Position numbers and translations under genes: made by a program
Shown here: positions 36,550 through 47,624 of the stretch, in pieces
How positions within the stretch are numbered: the stretch's first letter is position 1
How the letters are laid out: every line of letters starts with the position of its first letter
The notes under the pieces: model-generated
Database searches by the model: none
What the model saw: the letters and a program-made list of their open reading frames with translations, nothing else
Told to the model about the DNA's origin: nothing
Source of the DNA: Phallus indusiatus
Lineage: Eukaryota; Basidiomycota; Agaricomycetes; Phallales; Phallaceae
Reading direction: 5' to 3'
NCBI GenBank assembly: GCA_027605045.1
Contig: JAQFWX010000073.1
Coordinates: 62,001 to 126,000 of the forward strand
DNA: 64,000 nucleotides

Positions 36550-37212
36550 TGTTATGTGCCAGAGTCGGAATTGGGTCGGTTGTTGGTTGGCACTTACTCT
36601 TGAGTTGTGCCCTCACAGTGCATCACCAACAACTTCAGGTCAGGGCTGGGCTACAAGGCTTTCCTAGGTTAGTATTAGGTTGGACCATGTACAGGGGTCT
36701 AGGATGAGTTCTCTGAAGTGTTAACAACGTCAGAGTGTCTTGGGTAGAGGCTGAGTCAGAGGATGTTGGGGTCTCAAGGCTAGGGATGGGGTTGGACAGG
36801 TTGGACAGGGACAGGGTTGGATCGAAGAGGTAAATAGGAGATAGGAGTGAGGTTGAAGAAGTTGATCAAAGGTAGTTGTTAGAGGAGACAGATAGAGTGT
36901 CATTGATGACATTCGAGGACTTCATCAACAATGACAAGGATCTTAGATGAGATTGGATTGAGATGTGAAACAAGATATGAGATGTGTGGGAGAATGAGCA
37001 GAATAAGATCTATATCAGAACTGGAGAAGTAGTTACAGGAAGCTCAATCTTTAAATAGCTATGAAACTAAATAGAGACCTGAAACAGGTTACAACAAGAT
37101 AACAAGGACAGAAAAGGAAATGGTTTGGAACAGGGAACAAAAGAATATAAGTGAGGTATGGAAAAGGAATGAGTGGGGCTCTGCTTAAGTGAGGTGTTAC
37201 ATGAGCATGACA
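36550..37212 (+). mobile_element. Family C solo LTR, CpG-decayed
   Basis: 663 bp, TGTTATGTGCCAGAGTCGG ... TTACATGAGCATGACA with exact duplications GCAAT at 36,545-36,549 and 37,213-37,217. Compared with 61,688-62,314, most CG dinucleotides have become TG or CA. Confidence 0.88.
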
Positions 37213-37589
37213 GCAATTCCATATCTATATGACTCACACAAAGCCTTGATTGTTGCTTTGTCTGGTATGATTTGCTGTTTTAGTGCAATTTTTATGAGAG
37301 ATAAATCAGGTGTAAGTGATTGGGTGATTTTAGCTGTTAGCTGTCTGGGAGTTTGCTGGGCTTTGTCAAGTCTATCTGCTTTGTTTGTCTTCGGTAAATA
37401 TCAGTACAACATTCTTAAAAAAAGATAGTAATTTTCAAAAGCTTATTTTTCATTTTGTTCCTCCTTTAAATGGTGAGAGCTTGCTCCTGGAATCTAGAAG
37501 TCACTGTTATTGATGAAGTACGATGAGCCAAATGGGTGACTGAAGAATGGTGTCTTTTCTTTCCCTTTGCCCTGTTTATATATAAATTA

Positions 37590-38830
37590 GTCTGCTATTT
37601 AAAATGAATGACAGGCCAGAGGCTTCAGGAAGGACAGTCAAGTCAGAGGAATCACTGTCAATTAAAATCTCATCCCTTCTGACACTGCCCTTTTCTCTCT
37701 CCCTCTCCTTCCCTTTCCCTTCCTCCTTCTCCTTTGCCTTTTCTTTCATTTTCTGAGTCTTAGGCTTAGCAGGTCCCAGTAAGTTCTTGTGAGTGGATAG
37801 AGATTGTCTCCTCCTCCTCTTTGACTCTGTTCAGATACTCCTCAATTGCAAGAAAGGTTCCACGAGATATGAGGAAAAATAAAGTAAATTTAGTTCTAGA
37901 TTTGTATTTGATGACCCTTTGAAATACTAAATTAGTGACATAATTCTTATCATAAAGTTCAAGAGACTGCAGATCCAATGGAAACCCTTTGAGCCATGCT
38001 TGCAAACTGGGTTTGATAACTGTAATTGCACATTGTTTGAGTTCTGAATAACCAATATGAATATTGACATTATCACAGGTCTCCATAACTTTCTGCAAAC
38101 CTATAAGTGTAGACTATATGAAATATATCTGAATTGATACTTACAGAGATTGGAGTTAGCTTTCCAGGGTTCTTACTATCATTCCAATAGGCTGGTTGGA
38201 CCCAGAGAATAAAGGAATGTTTTGGGACTGTATGATAGACCAAGAATGAATGAGCTTCATAACCAATAAATTGCTGTGGAAGCTGATTATACACAGCATT
38301 ATAACCAATAGGCTGTGAAGGAACATAGCCAGAGATTGAAAAGGGGCAACTGCTCCTTGTATGGCAATAGGAGGACCCTGAACAATGGATGATGCGTGTC
38401 CAAGTGCTTAAGTGGCAGAATATCCCTGAACAGGTAAATTAGGAAATCCAGATCCAACTGCACACAAACTGGGGGGTATTACAGTACGCTAGCACCTCAC
38501 CCGATTATTTGATTTCTTTGATTTCTCTTGGTTTCATTTTGTGTTACGATTTCCTTCATTTCCCGTACTTTGCATTTCCACTATTTTCATCGTTTTTCCG
38601 TTTTCTCAATTTCTTCGATTTATTTCAATTTTTGTCTGTATCTCCTCAGATCCCATGGAGATCAGTCGGGCGCCTCATATCCTGTACTTATATGCATTTT
38701 CCCTAGAGGAGGATACCTAAGCTTGTTCTCTTAGGTTTTCCCTCCTCTAGGTGTGTGCCCTGAGTCGCCCTAACAGGGGGGAGCATTCTCATCTTGAATA
38801 GCATTAGTAGAGAAAGAAATTAAGATATAG
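37590..38830 (-). pseudogene. Unrecognised gene remnant with Gln/Pro-rich N-part and charged C-part
   Basis: Reads minus from about 38,830. The first part has NAPP, a B LTR interrupts it, then GFPNLPVQGYSA and, after a frame change, GYVPSQPIGYNAVYNQLPQQ and SFILWVQPAYWND. A GTAAGT...CAG intron (about 38,147-38,090) is followed by VNIHIGYSELKQCAI and FPLDLQSLELYDKN. The end is a Lys/Glu-rich tail and LIDSDSSDLTVLPEAS. Stop codons and frame changes show decay. It lies head-to-head with the integrase-like remnant at 38,948, so both may belong to one old element. Confidence 0.4.
38477..38775 (+). mobile_element. Family B solo LTR inside a gene remnant
   Basis: 299 bp, TATTACAGTACGCTAGCACC ... 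GAGTCGCCCTAACA; the starting TG has mutated to TA. Duplications GGGGG at 38,472-38,476 and 38,776-38,780. It splits the minus-strand coding remnant at 37,590-38,830. Confidence 0.85.
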
Positions 38831-38947
38831 AGATATTATTGCAATTCCTTTGGGCAAGGTTTGTACCCTGTCGTATTTCACTGGTTTACTCACTGGCCAT
38901 ATCCTCTGTAGGGTGAATATTTCTGGCTATTATATTTGGGTTCCTAG

Positions 38948-40130
38948 GTGTGTATAGAAAATTATTATTATTATTTTGACAATCAATTCAGGGGGCAAAT
39001 TTATCAGTGGTTTCATGTCCATGTACCTGAATTAGTACAGCAGAGAAAACAAAGGAGATTTAAACGATGTGCATTTGTCGCTGCAAGAGTCAATCATATT
39101 TGGGCTATCAACCAGTATGACAAGTGGGAATTTGGACTATGGTTACACTTAGGCACAGAGGTGTTCAGTGGTTGACTACTTTGGCTGACAATATGGTGAA
39201 CAAATAAAGATCCTCATTTGATCTGCAGCTATTATTTGGAAACTGCACGAGAGCTCCAAGGTATTTTAATGCCTGATTGTTTTAATAGCTAATATTTATA
39301 TTCATAAATCTATTAGAATTGATGTATAGATGATGTTATATTAACCTTAACAGCACTGGAGACAGATGGTGAATACTCTGTATAAAGAGTATTCCCATCA
39401 CTCCAGGCTTACCTGCATCTGGGCGCCTAATAGGCGCCCATAGCGCTGGTACAATCTAATCTACTTAGAGAGATGTACAGATCATATTCTAACAAAATCC
39501 CTCTCCTTACTCAAAGCAATCCAGGAACTGAGAATTATAGAGTAGCAAAATCTCAAACAACCATATAACAAATTCTTGACCTGATGTTACAAGGAACTTT
39601 ACAGCACTATTTTAAATATAAAAAAAGTAATATTAAACCAGAGGTTCAATGGAGTCAGCTTTGTTGTCACTGGAGCCCAGGATTTGAAGATGGTCTGAAT
39701 TGGGATTTATATAATCCACTCCATGATTTACACCAGTAAGTCTCAAGTGATAAGTAAATTCAGTTTATATTTGTAGACTACTATGGTGATGGCTTGCTAT
39801 TCCATGGCTGCAGGCTGAACTTGATATCTGCTGGCATCGGTGAAATCAGTCTGCTCATCAGAAAGATCTCTACAAGATTTTTCTAAATGAGATCCCTGAT
39901 CTCATATTCTATGAACCACAGAGCTATAACAACTCTGTAGACTTTAAAGTGTATTTAATTTATCACAATTCAAGCAATAGTAATCGAATGGTTTTATCCA
40001 GATTACAATATCAAATGATCTACTTGACCATGTTGCATAACTCTGGGCCCCCCTCAATGACTCTGTTTTTACTCTAGTTCCAAATGAATTTGCCTTGCAT
40101 GCACATGAAATATTTTGGACATGAAACTAT
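38948..40130 (+). pseudogene. Integrase-core-like (transposase-type) protein remnant
   Basis: Resembles a DDE integrase-like family common in Agaricomycete genomes. Segments in order are YQWFHVHVPELVQQRKQRRF, AFVAARVNHIWAINQYDKW, FGLWLHLGTEVFSG, KDPHLICSYYLETARELQG, then an intron, QSNPGTENYRVAKSQT, IKPEVQWSQL and WSPGFEDGLN, another intron, and VPNEFALHAHEIFW. From memory the family reads DQHDKW and QSDPGTEN at the catalytic positions; here both Asp are Asn, the change expected from C-to-T decay. TGA and TAA codons interrupt the frame, and a family J element sits in the first intron. It is not functional. Confidence 0.6.
39311..39494 (-). mobile_element. Family J element
   Basis: 184 bp, plus-strand view TATTAGAATTGATGTATAG ... 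CATATTCTAACA, exact duplications AAATC at 39,306-39,310 and 39,495-39,499. It sits in an intron of the integrase-like remnant. Confidence 0.88.
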
Positions 40131-40639
40131 GGTCCAGTCACTATTTGCAACTTTTAGAATATTTTTGTCAATATGTCTCTTTTATTCGATAGCATGCAAT
40201 TCACAATTCCTTTTTACTATGCTGGATCTGAAGTCACCCTTATTTCTTATCTTGCTCCAGTTTCGCAACTCATAGCTATTTGTAATGGAAGTATTGTTCA
40301 GTCACAGATCATTGCATGCAATGACCATTATGACAATGAAAATATCATCAGCAAAGAGAAGGATGGGGAGGAGGATGATGGTAAAGATAGTGATGGAGAG
40401 TTTTCAGTCATTATATATAGTGATGAGGAGAGTGAGAATGAACCTGAGCAACTTCAGCTTGCTGCTATTTTCACTGATGAAGAAGATTGATTCCTATGTA
40501 AATACAGGCCATCAAAATAAAGGTGTATCATTAGCTTGGTCTCTTTCTACTGTGAGATCAAAGGCTGCTTTGATATATGTAGAAAAAGAGATAACTAAAC
40601 CCAATCAGCCAATACCTGGAATAGAAATTATTATAGCTG

Positions 40640-41011
40640 CTAGCATGAAGATATTTTTGGTTCAAAAACTAAAAGAGTATCAGGGCTAGAGTCAATGATC
40701 ACTTGAAGGGTAGCATCTATAAAATTGCCCCCAGTAGCTAGGTTATCTCCTAATTGGGTATGCTCAGTTTGCCAAGTGAATGTATAGTCAGCCCAGCATG
40801 GATCAGTATGAGTTGATCTAGACAAGGTTAATAGACAAATGTTTAGTGCAAATGTACTTATGATATATATCGCAAGATAGCCCTCTGAAGGTGCCTGACT
40901 CACATAAGGAAAAATATATTCTTTGCCAGTGATAGTAATTTTATATCCCGAAGTCTCTATGAAAATTAATACTTTTAAGTGAAAAGGTATCTCTAATAAA
41001 TACCTTGGCAA
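40640..41011 (-). pseudogene. Unrecognised coding remnant
   Basis: A 123-codon minus-strand frame without stops, with protein-like segments YIFPYVSQAPSEGYLA and LQVIIDSSPDTLLVFEPK near its end. I have a weak memory of similar C-termini in uncharacterised Agaricomycete proteins but cannot name a family. A plus-strand acidic frame overlaps upstream at 40,173-40,490. Confidence 0.3.
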
Positions 41012-41152
41012 TCTCTTCCAGCCATTTCAGGCATTATCACTTATCATGAATCATCTATTGTTCCTAAGAAATGCTAGAACTACTACGCATAATAAAGAAA
41101 ATACAATCAAACATGACACGATGATTACTATATAGAATGACTGTAATAGTTA

Positions 41153-41542
41153 CAGCAGTTTTCATTACGTAAGGCAGGCGCTCGTTTTTTCAAAATATTC
41201 GTCGAAACCTTGCGAACGCGATAGCTCGTCCATTTTTGAAGATTTCAACTTACTGTTTCTTTATGATATGTCCATAAAAAATAAATCTGGTGCACTATCC
41301 AGTTTTTATGAGCTGATTTGAGGTTCTTTTAATTGTTGTTTTTTTGGGGGAAAAAATCGGAATTTGAAATACACATTGATAAGCTTAAAAAAGTACACGG
41401 TGCACTAGATATAATATTTTTGAACATATTTTAAAGAAACAGTAAGTCAAAATCTTCAAAATTGCATGAGCTATTGCGTTCACAAGGTTTCGACGATTAT
41501 TTTGAAAAAACGAGCGCCGGCCTTACATAATGAAAACTGCTG
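41153..41542. mobile_element. Mariner-type miniature element, family I, 390 bp
   Basis: CAGCAGTTTTCATTACGTAA ... TTACATAATGAAAACTGCTG, TA at 41,151-41,152 and 41,543-41,544. The arms carry CTTGCGAACGCGATAGCTC and its inverse. Confidence 0.9.
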
Positions 41543-41958
41543 TAATTACCGTATTCTAACAGGTTCAATTCTCAGATGCTCTAGATCTGGCTTATGCAAG
41601 AAAAGTCCCTTCTTCAGTGGGGATTTTACTACTTGCTCTTGCTCATAGATTTTAGCTCCACCTTATGATATTATTGCTGCAATGTTCAGTGATGGCTGGC
41701 CAAGCCCTAAATCCCTTCTCTATAATATACAGATAATTTCAATGGCCTTTAGCTAAATAGAGTGGTTTACAAAGTGCCAGCAGCAGTCATATCATCTTTG
41801 TCAGACCTGGGTTCAGGCTTTCTGGTAGATGTTGTATGCATTCCTAAATCCTGTGTCTGGAAGCATAGGAAGAAGCTCTATAAGATTGGACAGCTGGAGG
41901 AATAAGTAATAGAAGAAAAGAATCCCAAAATCCAGGGTCTACTTGGTTTAAATCAGGC

Positions 41959-42288
41959 TGTCAGGGTATGCTAGTTCTCTGTCCTTATTTCCTTGTGTTC
42001 CGATTCTCTTTTTCTCTTTCTGACCCCTTTCTGAGAACTCGAACTGTAGTTCTGTCATTTCTCATTTTCCTTTATCTATTCCTTTCGATCTCCTCAAATT
42101 TGAACTCTGGTTGAATTCTTGAAACCTCTTGGAACTCTTTTTTATCACCTCAGATCCCATGGCAATACTCATCTATTGTCCCCAAGTGCTTCCATGTAGT
42201 ATATGTAGCATAGCCCTAGAGGGGGATCCCTAAGCTTGTTCTCTTACGTTTCCTGCCCTCTAGGTGTGTGCCCCAAGTCACCCTAACA
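41959..42288 (+). mobile_element. LTR related to families A and B
   Basis: 330 bp, TGTCAGGGTATGCTAGTTCT ... AAGTCACCCTAACA. It has the shared CCTAAGCTTGTTCTCTTA block but a diverged first half. No clear duplication (left flank CAGGC, right flank TGTAA). Confidence 0.6.
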
Positions 42289-42705
42289 TGTAACAGTTGG
42301 GAAAGGGGTTAATAAGAGTTTATAGTTACCCAGACTCTAGTGATTATTCCCCATTACTGGGGAATTGTAGTGTAGCTTTTGTGTAGTATCACAGTGTGAC
42401 ATTAAGCACCTGTCACACTTGTAGAGTGGTGTGACATAGTAGTTAGCTAACCTACACTGCATGTTATTTCCCATTAGCCTAGTTTGAGCAATAGACAGGA
42501 ATCCAATGTCTGCATACTGTGGAAGTCAGAGGCAAGGGGAGAATATGTATAACCTGGTGTGACCACTCTATGTAATGTACAGAAGGGATGGACTTCTACA
42601 CCCCCCATCCAAAAAGACTAAAAAGTGGAACCACACAGAAAAGAATAAAAAGAACCCAAAGACATGAAAAATAATAGAGAGAGAAACAACGAATTCACAA
42701 GGAGG
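42289..42705. other. Unassigned sequence
   Basis: About 400 bp with no gene and no recognised element end. Moderately purine-rich from 42,600 on. Confidence 0.4.
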
Positions 42706-42845
42706 TAAGGGTCTCAACAGGTATCAGGTATGAGAGGTATTACCCGTACCTGCAGGTAAGGGTACAAGGGTTAGACATACCAAAACCTCTTCAGGTATGG
42801 TTTCAATATTGTCAAACCCACAGGTATAACCCGTTGAGATCCTTA
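42706..42845 (+). mobile_element. hAT family F, short deletion copy
   Basis: TAAGGGTCTCAACAGGTATC ... CCCGTTGAGATCCTTA, 140 bp, with the internal CCTCTTCAGGTATGG motif. The 8-bp flanks do not match (CAAGGAGG / AACTGCAT), so one border may be rearranged. Confidence 0.7.
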
Positions 42846-43312
42846 AACTGCATGGTCTGCAGACGATAGGTCTTTGCAAAGTTGCTCTAAGGATGGTTTG
42901 GTGGTTGCATTGTAGACAGGTAAACGATTGCGAACAACAGAAGGGAGATTAAAGAGAGCTTCTTGACCTTTAGCCAAAGCTGACTTGCATTTATCCTTGT
43001 GACCTGCGATTGCCAGTCCACAAGAAAACTTGACTAGTTCCCACACACGATAGCTATCCTTATCCTTGACTTTGGAACACAAAGTACGCTCATCTACCCT
43101 CGAGCTATGAAAATCTTGTAGAATTGTCATTTGAGATTCCTGAGACTCAACTGAAGGATAAGCCTCAAGCCAAGCAGATTGAAGGAGTAACCAGCTAGAG
43201 CGAACATCAATTGATAGAGATTCATACATGTGTTTGGTCTTGTCCCCTCGGAGACAAAGGGGGAATAGAGAGTAGATATCATCATCTGAAATAAGACTCC
43301 ACACGGGTTGCG
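42843..43312 (-). pseudogene. Retrotransposon gag-like fragment
   Basis: About 155 codons open on the minus strand: WSLISDDDIYSLFPLCLRG, SSWLLLQSAWLEAYPS, MTILQDFHSS, YRVWELVKFSCGLAIAG, VVRNRLPVYNATTKP. The pattern (a Trp-rich capsid-like helical domain, Leu-rich, no catalytic motifs) resembles gag of LTR elements in basidiomycetes. It is cut at both ends: the stop at 42,843 overlaps a hAT end, and the 5' side meets ACCCGCGGGT-like repeat sequence. Alternative: an uncharacterised host protein fragment. Confidence 0.4.
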
Positions 43313-43429
43313 GATATTGTGGGTTTTATCTGCGGGTACCCGGCACCTATTTTACCCAGATTGAATACGGATAGCCATTTCAGAAACCACGGGTACCCAT
43401 GGTAACTGATTACTTAAGATATAAGTAAC

Positions 43430-43590
43430 ACCTGGGTGAATTTTGAGTGAATTTTGTTGTGATTTTTATTTTATTTTGGCTCTAGAGAGCTCAATTCTTA
43501 CTTAAAATAGAAATAAAAAAATATGTCATTAATATTTTTTAATTCTCTACAAGATATGTCGGGCGCCTAAAATAGGCGCCCATATCACAT
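43430..43590. mobile_element. hAT family G middle fragment
   Basis: Contains TTGTTGTGATTTTTA, GGCTCTAGAGAGCTCAA and GGGCGCCTAAAATAGGCGCC in the order (inverted) seen in the middle of family G elements. Confidence 0.6.
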
Positions 43591-43920
43591 GGTAAAAACT
43601 TCTAATATTCTCTAGTCTTACGTGATGTTACATGTTATGTCATCTCCCTCACCAAAACCACTGGAGACATTGTAGGGTTTAGCCAAAAAAAGGATGCAAA
43701 AAAAAATCATGGTTCAAGGCATGGACTATTGACAATTTACCAAATTGTAAAATCATATAATAACTAATACTCAGCTCAAGGGATTCTGGTTTGGAAAATT
43801 GTCAGTATATTGCTATAATTATCTTGGCCAAATTATGTAATAATTCTTTATCATATAAGCCTATGATTAATGTTATCCATTCAGTAAAATAATGAATAGA
43901 ATGAAACTTATATTATTACC

Positions 43921-46245
43921 AAAGCTTGTCTTTGGTTCCCTGCAATATGTAAAAAATTTCATGTAGTGATTTAGGCGCCGAAAGTGCAGGATCACATGCC
44001 TTCATCGAGATCATGCTCTTTCAATGTAGTTCAATAAGATTAAACATTGTATAATTCACGCGATACATCGATGAAGAAACCGTCATAAATTTTTTGACCA
44101 TAATTATTCAATCAGTTACAAAGATATTTCGCGTCAAAGTGAGGCTTTCAGGAACAGAAGTTCTATTTTACATAATCATATCAGGTGATCTCTTTCCGAA
44201 TAAAGCTGTTGATTTCTGTTTACCGAAGCTCCGTGACACATGCTCGAAAGTGAGCCGGTTACATAATGATGTCATGTGACTTTATAATTTGACATTCAGC
44301 CCATTTACTTTCTAGTAACAAGTCACATGTTCAATTCGCCCCTTATGGATTATCCAGATACATATTGCTCCTATCAAAATTGTTTTTCATCTCATATTTT
44401 TTTTCTTTATGTAGCCCAAAAAGCTTCACTCAGTCACTTTTTTAATTACACCTTTTGTAAAGGAGCATAGGTTCTTTAGTGCTCGTCGGCGCTCATTTCT
44501 CCATCCTTTGTCCATGTCCTTCATTTGTCAGACACTCCTCTTTCATGATCATCCTTATTTCTTTCCTTTTTCTTTCTTTCATTCCTTTGGTTGTTTGACC
44601 CCAGTTCATTTGTATTTAACCCGTCATTTTCTAGACTATATACATCATATTACCCATGTCATCAGGCTTATAAGCCTACTCTTGAGATTTCATGGTCATA
44701 TTTCTCAAGCGATTTTATTGATACACTGATGTCTTTTGCTGTTAGCGCAGCACGCCGTCTTATACTTTTATTTTCCGCAAACATTGTTTATGGTACTGTC
44801 TGTGGTGTGCCACTGGTTTAGGTCGTTCGGAAATCAAGGCGAGTCAATGCACTGAAAGAGCGCTGCATGTGTCAAGAACCGATTTTTCTCAGGCTGTTTT
44901 AAGGAAATCAAACCTCTTCGTTCATTGAATTGCACATCTACAAACTGCTCAGATATTTGAAACCCTTATAGCTGATATTGGACAATGAAGCTTTAAAAAA
45001 ATGTCTCTGAGCCGAACCGGCTTACTGATGAAGCCAGACATGAACGTTTGAACTTCCAGAGGGGAGAGAGAAATGTGACGAGGAGACCCCCGTTCACACT
45101 TTTGTGCATGCAACTTCCTTTTGTCTTATCTGTATTCTTTGATGCATGTCATACTTTTCTTGCCAGGAGCCCAGGACGATGCCCTCGATTTTGGGATGCA
45201 CTATCCACAAGCTAAATCCTTTCAGATGGACGCTTCCTGTTCTCCAACACCAAACATTTCCCCATCTTCACACTACCTTCACCTTCATTTTCGATAAAAG
45301 CGGCTCCAACCTAGAATTTGCATGTACACTGACCAGCCATCGTATTTTTTCCACAGGCTTCCCTGGTACCCGACAGGAGTCACCAAACCCTTTAGGTGGA
45401 GAAGAGCTCCTGATGGCAACAAATTTAAAGCTGCAGTATTTGTGGCTCATTATTCTGTATTCGGTTGTTATAGATTGTATATACATGATAAACAAATCAA
45501 AATATGTAAGATTAGAAAAAAGAGATGACCAAGGAAGGTTTCCGGGTTTGTTCGAGTCTGAGATGTATATTAATCAGCTGAAGAGTCTCGAGTAAGTTGG
45601 CCATGAATTGTACCCTGAAGAGATTGATCCAAGCTTCAAAATGGTTCGCGACGATCGTGTAATGAATCGCTAGGCAAAATATCAAATTTATTAACCGATC
45701 AAGAATAAGTAATGTTATTTTTCATGAGGACGTGCTTTCGCAGTTGATTCAAGGCCCATTCCAATAAAGGAGAGAGCGTGTACTTTCGGTCAGGTGTGCG
45801 ATTCTTGTCATCCAAGGTGTTCCGATTGTCCGATATCAACAGAGAATTAGTATGACAGCATGCACGCACGTTGTACAGTCATTTATCGTCTATCTGGATG
45901 CGGACTCCTGAGGGTGATCCGCGCGTGCATGTATGTTCTCATCTACGGCGGCAGAGGAATGTCTTTAATCAACCAAATAAACGAAATGTGAGTGAAGCAT
46001 CTCTAGAGAGAATAGTACAAGAAAAAAACAAACCCACGATATACTTCTGCGCTTGAATATGATGATACAAGCCCAAAATAAAGATGCGACCGAATCAACA
46101 GCAGAATTTACTTTATGATGATTACATATTTATGTGCAACTGAAGTTTGAACGGCGCAGGCTGTTGACAAGTGTCGCTCACTTTAGATCGAGGACTTCTA
46201 CAAGCTTTGGTCCCCGCCGCCCTGTCGGCCCTCGCCTACCTCATC
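43921..46245. other. 2.3-kb CpG-retaining insertion of unknown nature
   Basis: Inserted into the old CACTA element and clearly richer in CpG than its surroundings, hence younger or less modified. A 149-codon plus-strand frame (45,146-45,595) with a hydrophobic stretch (LQYLWLIILYSVVIDCIYMI) ending in LFESEMYINQLKSLE is the longest; it is not recognised and may be chance. AAAGCTTGT at the left and ACAAGCTTT near the right end may be short inverted repeats. No transposase seen. Confidence 0.4.
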
Positions 46246-46389
46246 ATCATCCATATTGAAGAATGTTCTCAAAATCTTTTTTATATTTATTGTGAAAATA
46301 TTTCCATTATAATTTAGATGCATGAAAAACCTTAATTCTAAGTATGAGATTACACTGTGTAATATCAGAGTTTTCCTGAGAAAACCTTA

Positions 46390-46779
46390 CAGCAGTTTTC
46401 ATTATGTAAGGCCGGCACTCGTTTTTTCAAAATATTCGTCGAAACCTTGCGAACGCGATAGCTCATGCAATTTTGAAGATTTTGACTTACTGTTTCTTTA
46501 AGATATGTTCATAAATATTAGATCTAGTGCACTGTATACTTTATTAAGCTTGTCAATGTGTATTTTAAATTTTGACTTTTTCCCCCAAAAAAACAACAAT
46601 CAAAGGAACCTCAAATTAGCTCATAAAAATTAGATAGTGCACTAGGTATAATATTTATGGACATATCATAAAGAAACAGTAAGCTGAAATCTTCAAAAAT
46701 GGATGAGCTATCGCGTTCGCAAGGTTTTGACGAATATTTTGAGAAAACGAGTGCCGGCCTTACATAATGAAAACTGCTG
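46390..46779. mobile_element. Mariner-type miniature element, family I, 390 bp
   Basis: CAGCAGTTTTCATTATGTAA ... TTACATAATGAAAACTGCTG, TA on both sides. Removing it restores the CACTA family sequence ACCTTAATAATACAT. Confidence 0.92.
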
Positions 46780-46830
46780 TAATAATACATGGATTCCTGG
46801 AAAACCATGAGAAAACTCTAATATCACATA

Positions 46831-46930
46831 CAGTGACATGCAAAACTGTTCACATGTTTGTACCTTTTTGCGTGCGAATGTAATTAAAAATCCAATAAAT
46901 TCCTTAAATTCTTGAAAATATTTGTGAAGT
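46831..46930 (+). mobile_element. Mariner family D, left end only
   Basis: CAGTGACATGCAAAACTGTT... TTTTGCGTGCGAATG ... CTTGAAAATATTTGTG matches the first ~100 bp of 13,591-15,153. TA precedes it. The right end was not located. Confidence 0.6.
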
Positions 46931-47212
46931 TACCTGAGTATTCCCTGCCCAAGCAGGGTTCTCAGATGTCACTCAGAGGCCAAATTCTGGTCCTAAATCT
47001 AGAACCCAATCGGAAGTTGAAATGACTAGTAAGAATGTGCTGATCTACTGACAAATTTGCGTCAAATCTGCATCAAATCCTCAGAACTTGCAATAGCTGA
47101 GTATATGCATTCATTTTATTTAACACAACGTGCTTTGAGGTGTATATTAGATCTAGATGAAGTATTCAGATGTCTGTTCGGATGTTCAAATTCTGGGTTT
47201 GAAATTTGTGGG

Positions 47213-47242
47213 GCAGGGATCTGCCGCCCCTGGCGGCCCTAG
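47213..47242 (+). other. Possible Helitron 3' end
   Basis: GCCGCC-CCT-GGCGGC forms a perfect 6-bp stem and is followed by CCTAG and a host T, the arrangement of a Helitron terminus (hairpin then CTRR, inserted before T). The matching 5' TC end was not found. Confidence 0.35.
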
Positions 47243-47247
47243 TATTA

Positions 47248-47624
47248 CAGCGCTTTCACTTATGTAATGTGCACGCTTACATACTAGACCCATTTCACCT
47301 TCGATCTTGCACACACGATATCTCAACGAATTCTCAAGATTTCAGCCCAAAAATTTAACGGTAGCTTCCTATCAATGTTCTCTAGCATATGCACTAATTT
47401 TATTCCCAGAAAATATGCTTTTCCATGTTCGCCAGAAAACAGGCCGGCATGCAACTCCTGCACAAGCAAACTCATCATTTTCGAGGTGCAGGATGGATTA
47501 GAGGTGGGGGAATATGAGAGGGAATGGTTTATTAGCAAGCTGTGATGTTGGAAGATTATGGTTTGGTGAGTATCCACCGGTATTCTCAAATTATCACTTT
47601 TCTCATCACTTTTTTCATGCGCAG
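47248..47624 (+). repeat. Left 377-bp terminal inverted repeat
   Basis: Near-identical in reverse to 52,086-52,462. Differences are few, for example GCGCTTTC versus GCACTTTC in the outermost bases, and a T run. Confidence 0.92.

Larger units (their letters stand above)
43659..46830. mobile_element. CACTA-like element in pieces
   Basis: Starts CACTGGAGACATTGTAGGGT at 43,659 and follows the family to about 43,920. It resumes at about 46,246 (CATATTGAAGAATGTTCT) to 46,389, then after a family I element at 46,780-46,830. The middle is a 2.3-kb insertion. The right end is missing. Confidence 0.7.

Noticed and set aside
36541..37212. Plus-strand frame at 37,189-37,428 as a small membrane protein gene
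   Set aside because: It starts inside the end of a family C LTR and continues into repeat-derived sequence; a hydrophobic composition alone does not support a gene.
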